From Nakamurella aerolata (GTDB lineage: Bacteria > Actinomycetota > Actinomycetes > Mycobacteriales > Nakamurellaceae), in NCBI RefSeq assembly GCF_013002705.1, contig NZ_JABEND010000003.1, positions 124,001 to 188,000 of the forward strand: a stretch of 64,000 nt of DNA, read 5' to 3'. The notes under the pieces are model-generated. The model was not told the origin of the DNA. It did no database searches and saw only the letters and a program-made list of their open reading frames with translations. Both the position numbers and the translations under genes were made by a program. Positions 8,850-19,870 of this stretch are shown here, one piece after another; position 1 is the first letter of the stretch; each line of letters begins with the position of its first letter.

Positions 8850-9683
8850 TCAGCCCTTCGCCGGGCCGTAGCAGTACAGGAAGTTGCGCTTCTTCAGCGC
8901 CTCGGCGACCGAGCCGGCCGGGCACTTGGCCTCGTCGGTGGTGCCCTCCTGCGCCAACACCACCTTCACGTCGTTGGCACCGGCCGCGGCGCAGTCGACC
9001 TTCTTGATGGCGTTGCCGTCCTCGGCCATGCAGTCGCCGGTCTTCATGTTGGGGCGCAGGCACACCCGCACCCCGCCCTCCTGTTCGATGGACGCCTCGG
9101 ACGAGTCGCAGGTCACGCCCTCGCCGGTCTCGGTCACCACATATGCGGCGGCGGCGTTGTTGCAGTCCTGCTGCTTGGATTTCACGTTGTTGACGTTGCT
9201 GGCGTCCTCCACCTCGATGCAGCTCCCGACGTAGGCCTTGGTGGTGGAGGTCTGGTTGTTGCGGACGATGAAGAACACGATGCCGGCCGCCACCACCGCG
9301 ACGGTGACGATGGCCGAGATGATCCGGGTCTTGCGCTGCTTGCGCGCCTGCTCGGCGGCTGCGTTGTCCGGTGCACCGGGCGTGCCGGGCTGGCCCCACT
9401 GACCCGGCTGGCCCGCCATGCCGGGCTGACCGGAGTACCCCTGCTGGTCGGTAGTCCCGTAGCCGCCGGGTTGCCCGGTCATGCCGGGCTGGCCGGACGG
9501 GTAGCCCTGCTGCCCGGGCTGCTGCGGATCACCGGGCTGCCCCGTCATGCCGGGCTGGCCGGACGGATAACCCGGCTGCTGGCCGTAGCCCGGCTGCTGG
9601 TTCCACTCGGGCTGCTGCCCCGAGCCGGGCCGGCCGACATCGCCTGGCTGCTGCGGACGGCCGTCGTTGGGTGGTGTGGTCAC
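8850..9683 (-). CDS. LppU-like membrane-anchored protein with Pro/Gly/Gln-rich repeats
   Basis: A 277-aa protein in three parts: residues 1-110 are low-complexity with repeats of YPSGQPGMTGQPG type; residues 120-140 form one transmembrane helix (IISAIVTVAVVAAGIVFF) after a basic stop (RKQRKTR); residues ~150-277 are an extracytoplasmic domain with about eight cysteines (SCIE, QDCN, VTCDS, RVCLR, GDCM, KVDC, AKC, LYCYG), pointing to disulfides. This layout matches the actinobacterial LppU/SCO3897-like family of unknown function. GTG at 9683 is used because GAGGAT precedes it. It is followed directly by the DEAD helicase gene. Confidence 0.72.
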   Translation of the reverse strand: MTTPPNDGRPQQPGDVGRPGSGQQPEWNQQPGYGQQPGYPSGQPGMTGQPGDPQQPGQQGYPSGQPGMTGQPGGYGTTDQQGYSGQPGMAGQPGQWGQPGTPGAPDNAAAEQARKQRKTRIISAIVTVAVVAAGIVFFIVRNNQTSTTKAYVGSCIEVEDASNVNNVKSKQQDCNNAAAAYVVTETGEGVTCDSSEASIEQEGGVRVCLRPNMKTGDCMAEDGNAIKKVDCAAAGANDVKVVLAQEGTTDEAKCPAGSVAEALKKRNFLYCYGPAKG

Positions 9684-9936
9684 CGGGATCCTCGTTTCGA
9701 AGGGGTGGTTGCTCGGGATGCGGCCACCGTGGGGGGCGGCCGGCGCAGCTGATCGGCGCGATCGGACGGATAGACGGTAACCGACGCGCCGCGCGGACGA
9801 GGCCGGTTCGTTGGGCTGCCGGCACGGAATGTGCAGTGTCCGTGCCTGGTTGGACAATGGGAGATCGGCAGCCCCGGCGCTGCCAAGGCCGTTCCGCCGC
9901 GCCGGCGGAACTGCACCGAGGGAGAAGGAGCACAGG

Positions 9937-11604
9937 GTGAACGACGGCCCGTTGATCGTCCAGTCGGACAAGACGCTGCTGCTGGAGATCGCGCACCGTG
10001 ACGCCGCGGCGGCCAGGGCGAACATCGCGCCGTTCGCCGAGTTGGAGCGCTCCCCCGAGCACGTGCACACCTACCGGATCACCCCGCTGGCGCTGTGGAA
10101 CGCGCGGGCCGCGGGGCACGACGCGGAGCAGGTGGTGGACGCGCTGGTGCGCTGGTCCCGCTTCCCGGTGCCGCAGGCGCTGCTGGTCGACGTGGTCGAC
10201 ACCATGAGCCGCTACGGCCGGCTGGTGCTCCAGTCGAACCCGGCGCACGGCCTTGTCATGGTGACCACCGACCGCGCGGTGCTGGAAGAGGTGCTGCGCA
10301 ACAAGAAGGTGGCGCCGATGCTGGGCGCCCGCATCGACGACGACACGGTGCTGGTGCACCCGTCCGAGCGCGGCCGGCTCAAGCAGACCCTGCTGAAGGT
10401 GGGCTGGCCGGCGGAGGACGAGGCCGGTTACGTCGACGGCGAGGCCCACCCGATCGAGCTGCGGCCGGAGGGTTGGGAGCTGCGCGACTACCAGGCGGAC
10501 GCCGTCACCGGGTTCTGGGCCGGCGGCTCCGGAGTGGTGGTGCTGCCCTGCGGTGCCGGCAAGACGCTGGTGGGCGCCGCCGCCATGGCGCAGGCGAAGG
10601 CGACGACGCTGATCCTGGTCACCAACACCGTTGCCGGCCGGCAGTGGAAGCGGGAGCTGCTGGCCCGCACCTCCCTCACCGAGGAGGAGATCGGCGAGTA
10701 CTCCGGCGAGCGCAAGGAGATCCGGCCGGTCACCATCGCCACCTACCAGGTGATGACGCGCAAGTCCGGCGGCAGCTACAAGAATCTCGACCTGTTCGAC
10801 TCCCGCGACTGGGGCCTGGTGATCTACGACGAGGTGCACCTGCTGCCCGCTCCGGTGTTCCGGATGACGGCCGATCTGCAGTCCCGGCGCCGGCTCGGGT
10901 TGACGGCCACCCTGGTACGCGAGGACGGCCGCGAGGGCGACGTGTTCTCGCTGATCGGGCCCAAGCGGTACGACGCCCCGTGGAAGGACATCGAGTCGCA
11001 GGGCTGGATCGCGCCGGCCGAGTGCGTCGAGGTGCGCGTCACCCCGACCGAGTCCGAGCGGCTGTCGTACGCGCTGGCGGACCCGGAGGAGCGGTACCGG
11101 CTGGCTGCCACCGTTCGCACCAAACTGCCTGTGGTCCAAGCGATTCTGGATCGGCACCCGGACGAACCCACCCTGGTGATCGGCGCCTACCTCGAGCAGC
11201 TGGACGAGCTGGGCGAGGCTCTCGACGCGCCGGTCATCAAGGGCAACACCCGCAATGCCGAGCGGGAGCGGCTGTTCGACGCCTTCCGGGCCGGCGAGAT
11301 CAAGACGCTGGTGGTGAGCAAGGTCGCCAACTTCTCCATCGACCTGCCCGAAGCCGCTGTGGCCGTGCAGGTTTCCGGCACCTTCGGGTCGCGTCAGGAA
11401 GAGGCACAGCGGCTCGGCCGGCTGCTGCGGCCCAAGGCCGACGGCAAGCAGGCGCACTTCTACTCGGTGGTCGCCCGCGACACCGTCGACACCGACTACG
11501 CCGCCCATCGGCAGCGCTTCCTGGCCGAGCAGGGCTACGCCTACCACATCGTCGACGCCGACGATCTGCTCGGCCCCGCTATCGGTGAAACCCCTGCGGG
11601 GTAA
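9937..11604 (+). CDS. XPB/Ssl2-type DNA repair helicase
   Basis: A 555-aa SF2 helicase matching bacterial XPB (mycobacterial Ercc3). The N-terminal ~190 residues are the helicase-associated/damage-recognition region; Walker A is LPCGAGKTLVG (about residue 203), the Walker B box is DEVH (VIYDEVHLLPAP, about 296), motif III is GLTATL with the RED motif (VREDGREGD), and motif VI is QEEAQRLGRLLRPK. It unwinds DNA 3'-5' and is thought to serve nucleotide-excision repair in actinobacteria. GTG at 9937 has an excellent GGAGAAGGAG upstream. It diverges from the LppU-like gene across 253 bp in which no further gene is seen. Confidence 0.93.
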   Translation: MNDGPLIVQSDKTLLLEIAHRDAAAARANIAPFAELERSPEHVHTYRITPLALWNARAAGHDAEQVVDALVRWSRFPVPQALLVDVVDTMSRYGRLVLQSNPAHGLVMVTTDRAVLEEVLRNKKVAPMLGARIDDDTVLVHPSERGRLKQTLLKVGWPAEDEAGYVDGEAHPIELRPEGWELRDYQADAVTGFWAGGSGVVVLPCGAGKTLVGAAAMAQAKATTLILVTNTVAGRQWKRELLARTSLTEEEIGEYSGERKEIRPVTIATYQVMTRKSGGSYKNLDLFDSRDWGLVIYDEVHLLPAPVFRMTADLQSRRRLGLTATLVREDGREGDVFSLIGPKRYDAPWKDIESQGWIAPAECVEVRVTPTESERLSYALADPEERYRLAATVRTKLPVVQAILDRHPDEPTLVIGAYLEQLDELGEALDAPVIKGNTRNAERERLFDAFRAGEIKTLVVSKVANFSIDLPEAAVAVQVSGTFGSRQEEAQRLGRLLRPKADGKQAHFYSVVARDTVDTDYAAHRQRFLAEQGYAYHIVDADDLLGPAIGETPAG

Positions 11605-11695
11605 CGGTTCTCACCAGCTCCCACCGCCCGCCCGACCACGATCCCGGACGGCCCGCAGCGACGGCAGCCCCCAGCTCGACGACGGCGCAGCTCGA

Positions 11696-12727
11696 CTACG
11701 GCGTGATGACGATCTTGTGGGCGGTCTTGTCGCCGCGCAGCGCCTTAAGCGCGGCACCGTAGTCGGCAAGGGCGAACCGGTGGGTGATGAGCTGCTGGTC
11801 GCCGACACCGCCGCGCACCCGGCCGGAGCGCAGCGCAGCCAGCGCCGCGTCGAACGAGGTGATCTCGGCGAACGAGCCCTTGACGCTGATCTCCCTGCGG
11901 AAGACGTCGTAGGGATTGACCGAGAACGCGGCGTCCGGGTCGGCGACGCCGTAGATCAGCGTGGTGCCACCGGATCGCGTCACCGGCACGCACAGCCGCG
12001 CCACCGCGGCCGAGCCGGTCGCCTCCACCACCAGGTCGAACCCGTCGCCGGTCGGTGACGACCCGCGCAGCGCCTCGACATCGACGCCGCCCCGCGGGAT
12101 CTCGATCACCAGATCGGCGCCCAACGCCGCGGCGGTGTCCAGCTTGAAACGGGTCGGCGCGGCCACCGCGACGTGCGCCGCCCCGCCGGTGGCGAGCAGC
12201 TGCGCCAGCAGCAGACCCGTCGGCCCTGCCCCGATCACCAGGGCGCTACTGCCGGGCCGGACGGCCGCGGTCTCAACACCGTGCACCGCACAGGAAGTCG
12301 GCTCGGTGAGCACCGCGGTGTCCGGATCCAGCCCCTCGGCGTCGAACACCTGATCCACCGGCGCTACCGCGTACTCGGCGAAGAAGCCGGGCAGGTTGGT
12401 GCCAAGGCCCGTCATGTTCGGGCACAGGATGGGCCGGCCCTCCCGGCAGAACGGACAGTGGCCGCACGCCCGGTTCGGATTGACCGTCACCTGCTGCCCG
12501 ACGGTGAACTGCTCAACCCCGTCGCCCAGCGCGTCGACGACCCCGACCACCTCGTGGCCGGGCGTCATCGGGAAGGCCGCCATGAACTCGCCGGCGTCCA
12601 GGTGCAGGTCGGTGCCGCACAGCCCGGCCTGCAGCACGGTGATCAGCACCTGGCCGGGTCCCGGATCCGGTACCGGCACCTCGGCGACGGTGAACTGGTG
12701 TGGCGCGGTGTAGACGACGGCTTTCAC
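11696..12727 (-). CDS. Zinc-dependent alcohol/sorbitol dehydrogenase (MDR family)
   Basis: A 343-aa medium-chain dehydrogenase. Catalytic zinc ligands are Cys in LCGTDLH and His/Glu in PGHEVVG. The structural zinc lobe is CGHCPFCREGRPILC, with four cysteines. The NAD(P) Rossmann motif is GAGPTGLLLAQLL. Sorbitol/threonine dehydrogenases are the closest type; the exact polyol or alcohol is unknown. GTG at 12727 has GGAAGG upstream, and the longer frame to 12865 is antisense to the neighbour's signal peptide. It is divergent from a substrate-binding lipoprotein 54 bp away. Confidence 0.88.
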   Translation of the reverse strand: MKAVVYTAPHQFTVAEVPVPDPGPGQVLITVLQAGLCGTDLHLDAGEFMAAFPMTPGHEVVGVVDALGDGVEQFTVGQQVTVNPNRACGHCPFCREGRPILCPNMTGLGTNLPGFFAEYAVAPVDQVFDAEGLDPDTAVLTEPTSCAVHGVETAAVRPGSSALVIGAGPTGLLLAQLLATGGAAHVAVAAPTRFKLDTAAALGADLVIEIPRGGVDVEALRGSSPTGDGFDLVVEATGSAAVARLCVPVTRSGGTTLIYGVADPDAAFSVNPYDVFRREISVKGSFAEITSFDAALAALRSGRVRGGVGDQQLITHRFALADYGAALKALRGDKTAHKIVITP

Positions 12728-12781
12728 ATCGGCCTTCCGGTTGGCGGACGCCGGTGCGCCCGCGGGACATAGGTTGGTCGG

Positions 12782-14200
12782 GTGAGACGCCGACGGGTCG
12801 CCGCGCTGCTGGCAGCTGTACTGATGGGCGTTCCTTGGCTGTCCTCGTGCACCGACTCCACTCATGTCGACGCTACCGGCAATCGCCCCACCGGTGCCGC
12901 CAGCACCGCGCCGAGCAACGGCTCAGCCGCGCCGCCGAACACCCCAGCCACCTCCGACAGCAGCGTCGACAACACCGCCGGGACCGGCGGCAGCAACGCC
13001 AGCGCGGCGCCGGCGAGCGCGACCGGCGCGGCCACCACACCGACGGTGACCCCGGCGACCGAACCCGGAATGCTGAGCGGCCCCGGCGTCACCGGAACCA
13101 GCATCAGCCTCGGGCTGATCGCCCCGAATGCCGCCACCGACATGGGGTTTCGCGACGGGTTGCGGTTGTGGTCGGACGCGGTCAACGCTGAGGGCGGCAT
13201 CTGTGAGCGCACCGTGACGGTGCGTTCGGTCTTCGGTTCGCCCGAGGTGGTCTACCGCTCCATCGGCCGCGACGTGCTCGGTCTGATCACCGTCGGTACT
13301 CCCGAGCTGACGGCGTTGATCAGCGCTGACCGGATCCCGACGCTCACCCCCGAGGGCACCAGCAGCGTGATCGCGGTCCGGACCGGGCCGGTGGTTCTCG
13401 GCGCACCGGAATCGGTGCTGGCCGTCAACACCGCGTCGTACCTGCTGCGGCGCAACGTGATCCGGTCGGGTGGCAGCCTCGGCGTGGTGGTGGACGACTC
13501 CGCAGACGGGCAGGACGCACTGGCCGGTTTGCGCTGGTGGGCGCCGAGGCACCAGGTGCAGCTGCGCGAGTACGCGCCCGGCCAGCGACCGGACGCAGGC
13601 GTGCCCGCCGTGTACGCCGCCGGCAGTGCCGACCAGGTGACGGAGTTGTTGCGGCAGACGGCGAACGGCGGACCGGCGGCGGTGACGTCGACCGCGGCGG
13701 CAGCCACTCTGGCCGGGGTGAACACCGCGGGGGGACCGGTGATCGCCACCTCGCTGGACGCGTTCCAGCTCGGCGCGCTGCCGCAGGAGCAGCTTGACCG
13801 GCTGCTGGTGGCGACCGTCACCCCGGCGGCCACCGCCGAGCATCCGGGGGCGAACGCCGTCACGGCGGCGTTCCGCGATGCGTTCGGCACCGAACGCCCG
13901 CTCGGTGCCAGGACGCTGGAAGGGTATGCCACCGGCCAGTTCTGGGGACGAACGTTGACCGCGATGTGCACCGAACAGAACCTCACCCGCTCGGCGGCAA
14001 CGCGGATTCTCGCCAGCCAATCCGCTGCGTCACCGGATTCCCTCTACGGCCCAACGGATTCGGCCGCCCAGCTGAATCAGGGCCAGCCGGCCAGCCGGGT
14101 GTCGGCGGTGTCGGTGGCCGACCCAAGAGCTGCGTCCGGGCTGCGCGCGCTGACCCTGCTGGAGTCGGCGCCGGACATCGCCGCGCTGCGGATCGGCTGA
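12782..14200 (+). CDS. Lipoprotein, periplasmic-binding-protein fold (branched-chain amino acid type)
   Basis: A 472-aa secreted lipoprotein. It starts MRRRRVAALLAAVLMGVPW and carries a lipobox LSSC (Cys about 23). Residues ~25-95 are a Thr/Ser/Ala/Gly-rich linker. From GVTGTSISLGLIAPNAATDMG on, it has the two-lobed type I periplasmic-binding fold seen in LivJ-type ABC substrate-binding proteins. No permease or ATPase genes are nearby, so it may be a receptor or an orphan binding protein. GTG at 12782 is used. Its stop abuts the stop of the convergent holin-like gene (14201). Confidence 0.72.
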   Translation: MRRRRVAALLAAVLMGVPWLSSCTDSTHVDATGNRPTGAASTAPSNGSAAPPNTPATSDSSVDNTAGTGGSNASAAPASATGAATTPTVTPATEPGMLSGPGVTGTSISLGLIAPNAATDMGFRDGLRLWSDAVNAEGGICERTVTVRSVFGSPEVVYRSIGRDVLGLITVGTPELTALISADRIPTLTPEGTSSVIAVRTGPVVLGAPESVLAVNTASYLLRRNVIRSGGSLGVVVDDSADGQDALAGLRWWAPRHQVQLREYAPGQRPDAGVPAVYAAGSADQVTELLRQTANGGPAAVTSTAAAATLAGVNTAGGPVIATSLDAFQLGALPQEQLDRLLVATVTPAATAEHPGANAVTAAFRDAFGTERPLGARTLEGYATGQFWGRTLTAMCTEQNLTRSAATRILASQSAASPDSLYGPTDSAAQLNQGQPASRVSAVSVADPRAASGLRALTLLESAPDIAALRIG

Positions 14201-14584
14201 TCAGCCGCGGCGCTCCGGATTCAGCACCCGGTACACCAGGGCGCCGACGATGCTGATGATCAGCGAACCCCACAATGCCGGCCAGAACCCGTCCACCCCG
14301 AAACCGAGCGACAGCTTCTCGGCCACCCACGAGGCCAGCAGCAGCATCGCGGCGTTGATCACCAGCAGGAAAAGGCCAAGTGTCAGCAGCACAAGGCATC
14401 CGGTCAGGAAGGTGACCACCGGACGCACCACCGCGTTGATCACCCCGATGATCAGCGCGACCGCCAGCAGGGTGAGCACCCGCTTGGTGTCGTGCTCGCC
14501 GACCAGCGTGATGCCGGGGATCAGCCAGGTGGCCAGCGCCACCGCCAGCGCGGTGGCAACGGTGCGGGCAATGAGCTGGAGCAT
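14201..14584 (-). CDS. Phage_holin_4_2-like (mycobacterial-type) membrane protein
   Basis: A 127-aa protein with four transmembrane segments. MLQLIARTVATALAVALATW begins the first, and it contains the family pattern of GVINAVVRPVV and LVINAAMLLLASW. It belongs to the widespread PF04020-type family named after phage holins, though chromosomal members are not phage genes and their function is unknown. ATG at 14584 gives the family length; the longer frame to 14944 is unsupported. It is convergent with the preceding lipoprotein gene with no gap. Confidence 0.8.
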   Translation of the reverse strand: MLQLIARTVATALAVALATWLIPGITLVGEHDTKRVLTLLAVALIIGVINAVVRPVVTFLTGCLVLLTLGLFLLVINAAMLLLASWVAEKLSLGFGVDGFWPALWGSLIISIVGALVYRVLNPERRG

Positions 14585-14780
14585 GGCGCCATCATGCCCG
14601 AGCCGGCTGAGCGACCCCGCACTCCGGCGGGAACGCGCCACCGGGGCACGTCGTCCGACCAGAGAGAAAGAGATCCGGCGGGTAACCACCGGACGCCAAC
14701 ACCAAGCGCTGCGGCAGAATCTGTACTGACAACCGCGGGGTGCGGCGGTTCGCCGAGCTGATGACGGAAGGGAGTGGCCG

Positions 14781-15746
14781 GTGCTGACCAGATTGGAACA
14801 GATCGAACGCATCGAGTCGCGGGGCGACCTCGCGGCGATGCTGCAGCGGCTGCGCGGCGAGTCGCCACGGGCGGGACGCGCCACCAAACTCGCCGTCGAC
14901 AAACTCGCGTCCGGCACCGGCATTCCGCGGTCAACGCTGTACACCTATCTGAACGGCCAGTCGCTGCCCTCGCTTGAAGCACTCGCGGTTCTCGGCACAA
15001 CGCTCGGCGCCTCACCGGCCGAGCAGAAGGCGTTGGCGCGGGCCTGGAATCGCCTCACCGGCAGCCCCGCTGCCGCCTCGCGCGACGGGAAGACGCTCAC
15101 CGAACTGACGACGCCGCAGCTGGACGAGGAGACTGCGGCGCTGCTCGGCCCGGACGACAGTCTCCGCACGGTCGGCGTCTCCGAGACGTTCCTCGTCGGA
15201 GCGGACCGGATGATTCGCAGCGCCCGCGTGTTCGAGACGTACCAGGCCCAGCAGGACGGGGCGGACGGCATCTATGGGGTGGTCTGGCCCGACCCGGAGT
15301 ATGTGGCAAGCAGGATCCGCTTCACCGACATCGTGAACTTCCGTTTCGAATTCATCGAGCATCCGGCGGCCGACACGATTGTGGTGTGGCGCAAGGTGTT
15401 CGGCCGCGCGCTGGCCGCCGGTGAACTCACCGCGCTGAACTACGCCGTCGATTACACCGACTCCTACCGGCAGGCCGGCGACCCCGCCGGAGCGGCCGCC
15501 CCGATCTCGTCGACCGATAACGTCGAGGGCCAGGGCCGTTCCTTCCGGCACAGCCCGACGCACTACGAGTTGATCGTGCAGTTCTCGCCGAGCGTTCGCC
15601 CGGCCAAGGTCTGGCGGGTCTATGCCAGCCAGCCCAGCGCCCCGGCGTTGACTCGAGAATTGGTTCAGCTGAACGATTTCGGTGCGGCCGAACTGGCGCT
15701 GCGCAACATGCCGGCGGGATCGCACGGGTTGGAGTGGGAATGGTGA
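14781..15746 (+). CDS. XRE-type transcriptional regulator with large C-terminal domain
   Basis: A 321-aa protein. The helix-turn-helix lies at residues ~38-80 (LAVDKLASGTGIPRSTLYT, then YLNGQSLPSLEAL). The rest, ~220 residues, begins around GPDDSLRTVGVSETFLVGADRM and holds aromatic-rich strands (VNFRFEFIEHPAADTIVVWRK) that I do not recognise; it could be a ligand-binding or interaction domain. GTG at 14781 has GAAGGGAG upstream. No obvious target operon is adjacent: the next gene downstream is the convergent groEL. Confidence 0.65.
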   Translation: MLTRLEQIERIESRGDLAAMLQRLRGESPRAGRATKLAVDKLASGTGIPRSTLYTYLNGQSLPSLEALAVLGTTLGASPAEQKALARAWNRLTGSPAAASRDGKTLTELTTPQLDEETAALLGPDDSLRTVGVSETFLVGADRMIRSARVFETYQAQQDGADGIYGVVWPDPEYVASRIRFTDIVNFRFEFIEHPAADTIVVWRKVFGRALAAGELTALNYAVDYTDSYRQAGDPAGAAAPISSTDNVEGQGRSFRHSPTHYELIVQFSPSVRPAKVWRVYASQPSAPALTRELVQLNDFGAAELALRNMPAGSHGLEWEW

Positions 15747-16088
15747 GCGTCCAGATCCGTCCAGAATACCGGCCCGACTCGCCCGCCGCTGCCTAATCTT
15801 CGATAAGACCGCCGGGCGTTGCCGACCTGGTCGATACCGGACGAGTCGATGCGGGATGAAACGTCGAGGGGTGTTCCGGATCGAGTCGCGGTGGCGGCAA
15901 CGCGCCCGGCGGCCAAGGTCGGTTGTCCTTGAGCCGCCTCCAGTGCAGCAAAACCGGCTCCCATCCCCGGTATTTGCCCACTGGAGGCAGCTCAGGTCGA
16001 AACTCCGCAGCGCAAACGACAGCGGCCCGCCACTCGCATCGCGCGAGTGGCGGGCCGCTGTCGGTGCAAAGCGGTTACCGCGGGCGGA
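15747..16088. other. Intergenic region between XRE gene and groEL, two stem-loops
   Basis: No coding signal is seen in these 342 bases. They hold an inverted repeat with 15-bp arms (15929-15943 and 15978-15992, one mismatch, 34-nt loop) and, 25 bp further on, the long perfect hairpin listed separately at 16018-16062. Both probably act as bidirectional transcription stops between the convergent genes. Confidence 0.5.
16018..16062 (-). terminator. groEL intrinsic terminator hairpin
   Basis: A perfect 20-bp stem (16018-16037 with 16043-16062) around a 5-nt loop lies 27 bp after the groEL stop. On the groEL strand the stem is followed by GTTTGCG rather than a strong T-run. Its position fits a terminator for groEL and possibly for the convergent XRE gene. 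Confidence 0.7.
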
Positions 16089-17860
<1,772 letters not shown>

Positions 17861-17867
17861 TCACAGT

Positions 17868-17894
17868 CTGGCACTCGACCATCGCGAGTGCAAG
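17868..17894. promoter_or_regulatory. CIRCE operator 2 (HrcA site)
   Basis: CTGGCACTC, nine bases, GAGTGCAAG: a second CIRCE copy with a slightly degenerate right arm, 7 bp beyond the first. Tandem sites suggest cooperative HrcA binding. Confidence 0.8.
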
Positions 17895-18062
17895 ACGAGG
17901 GAGCCGTCCGATCCCCGCTCGACGGCGGGTGTTGTCGGGCCGCACTGCGGCGGCTGTAGAGCGACACTGAACGCCCCGTTGGCGCGGCGCCGGTCAGCGG
18001 CGTTGCTCGGGCCGGCGTCGCTGGGGTCGGTGTTAGGCCGGAGTCGCCCGGGTCGGCGTTAC

Positions 18063-19790
18063 TCAGCTCAGCGTCACGATTCCGCTGACGACGGCCGCCA
18101 CCACCACGGCCGCGAGCAGCAGCCAGGGCCACAACGGTCGTCCTGAGCTCGCGCGATGCTGCGCGGTGCTCGGCGCCGGCGGTGCCGACGGGTTCGGCGC
18201 TGCCGACGGGTTCAGTGCGGCCGCCGGCAGTACCGCGGTCCGCGGGAGCGGCTGCGCATGCGGACCCGAGCGCTGGCCCGGCGCGCCGGCCGCGCCCGGT
18301 GCCGACCCCGCGGGTGCGGACGGTGCCGCTGCGTACCCGGCTGATGCGGACCCTGCCGGCCCCGGTGCCGATGGTCGGCCGCCCGGCCCCGGCCCGACGT
18401 CGCGGATGGAGGTGCCCACCTTCGGTTGCGCCGCCGCGTTTCCGGGACGCGCTGCGTTTCCGGGGCCCGCTGGGTTGCCGGGACCCGCTGTGGCGCCGGG
18501 GCTCGCTGGGGTGCCAGGACCCGCCGTGCCCCCGAAAGTTCGGCTGCCCGCGGCCGGAGCACTCGGAGCAGCGGTGGCCGGAGGCGGCACGGGCTGGGAC
18601 GTCTCGGCAACCGCTGAAGGAACGGACGTGGGTGGCGCGCCCGCGAAGCGATCGGGGTGGGCCGTCCCGGGATCGGCAGCCGACCCGAACCCGGCGGGAG
18701 TCTCGGGACGGGACGAAACATCGGAAGCGCCCGGCCCATCGGCCCCGGCGGCGGCCGGCGCGGAATCGTCGTCGCTGGACCGGGACCCGCCCACCGTTGA
18801 CCCGGCAACCGAGGCCCTGCCAACCCCGGACCCGCCGGCCGAGGAGGTCGGGGTCGGTTCGTCATCGGAGAAGTCGGTCAGCGCCCGGCGCACGCTGCCG
18901 AGCAGATCACCGCTGGTCTCGTAGCGCAGCGTCGGCTCGGCGGCCATGCCGCGGGCGATCACCCGGTCGACCGCCGACGGCAGGCCGGTGAGCGCGGACA
19001 GCGACGGCACCTGTCCGGACAAGTGGCCGGACACCACGTCCTTGACGGTGCCGACAAACGGGGCCCGGCCGGACAGCGTCGCGAACAGCACGCAGGTCAG
19101 CGAGTAGATGTCGGAGGCCGGCGCCACCGCCTCGCCGCGCAGGTGCTCGGGTGAGGCGTAGGTCGGTGAGCCGAGAAAGTCGCCCGACTTGGTCCGGTGG
19201 CCCGAGCTGCCGCGCATGGTGAGCCCGAAGTCCGCCAGATACACGTGTTCGCGGCCGACCGATTCGTTGCGGGTGAGCAGCACGTTCGCCGGCTTCACGT
19301 CCAGGTGCACAAGGCCACGCTCGTGCAGCATGTCGAGCGCCTCACCGGCCTGGCCGAGCACGTCGAGCGCGCGGTGCTGGGCGAGCGGCGCCGCCGCGAT
19401 CTCCCTGGCCAGATCGGTGCCGTCCACCAGGCGCATGGCGATGAACAGCCACTGGCCGGCCTCGCCGAAGTCGTACAGCGGCACCACGTTGACGTGGTCA
19501 ATCGCCGACGCCGCCCTCGCCTCGGCGACGAACCGCTCGCGGAATTCCTCGTCGGCCGAGAGCTTTTCGCTGATCACCTTCAACGCCACCGGACGGTCCA
19601 GCCTGGCGTCCACCGCGCGGTACACCGTGCTCATCCCGCCCTGACCGAGGACGTCGATAATCCGGTAGTGGCCCATGGTCTGGCCGGTGAGGTCGGCCGG
19701 GCCCGCCGCCGAACTCTCGGTAGCCGCAGTGTCAGTCGAGTGGTCAGCCGAGTGCGGTTCTCGGCCATCGGGTCGATCAGCTACTGACAC
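18063..19790 (-). CDS. Hanks-type Ser/Thr protein kinase with C-terminal membrane anchor
   Basis: A 575-aa kinase. The glycine loop is LGQGGMSTVYRA (residues 48-59), the ATP lysine is K71 (VALKVIS), the catalytic loop is HLDVKPANV with D164, DFG is at 187-189, and the APE motif is replaced by SPE (YASPEHLRG). Residues ~300-540 are a long Pro/Ala/Gly-rich linker. One hydrophobic helix (PWLLLAAVVVAAVVSGIVTL) ends the protein. Unlike PknB there is no extracellular PASTA or other sensor domain. GTG at 19790 is used. It sits upstream of groEL on the same strand but 339 bp away; a functional link is not implied. Confidence 0.9.
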   Translation of the reverse strand: MSVADRPDGREPHSADHSTDTAATESSAAGPADLTGQTMGHYRIIDVLGQGGMSTVYRAVDARLDRPVALKVISEKLSADEEFRERFVAEARAASAIDHVNVVPLYDFGEAGQWLFIAMRLVDGTDLAREIAAAPLAQHRALDVLGQAGEALDMLHERGLVHLDVKPANVLLTRNESVGREHVYLADFGLTMRGSSGHRTKSGDFLGSPTYASPEHLRGEAVAPASDIYSLTCVLFATLSGRAPFVGTVKDVVSGHLSGQVPSLSALTGLPSAVDRVIARGMAAEPTLRYETSGDLLGSVRRALTDFSDDEPTPTSSAGGSGVGRASVAGSTVGGSRSSDDDSAPAAAGADGPGASDVSSRPETPAGFGSAADPGTAHPDRFAGAPPTSVPSAVAETSQPVPPPATAAPSAPAAGSRTFGGTAGPGTPASPGATAGPGNPAGPGNAARPGNAAAQPKVGTSIRDVGPGPGGRPSAPGPAGSASAGYAAAPSAPAGSAPGAAGAPGQRSGPHAQPLPRTAVLPAAALNPSAAPNPSAPPAPSTAQHRASSGRPLWPWLLLAAVVVAAVVSGIVTLS

Positions 19791-19870
19791 ACCCCGACCC
19801 TAATCTGCCGGGGCCGCGACCGGCGGGAGATGCGCGATAAGCGCCGCCCGGCCGCCGGTAGGGTGCGGCC

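Noticed and set aside
5977..8871. 964-codon plus-strand open frame
   Set aside because: Antisense to the DEAD helicase with no recognisable domain.
14201..14584. Prophage remnant suggested by the holin-like name
   Set aside because: No other phage genes nearby; this family is common on actinobacterial chromosomes.
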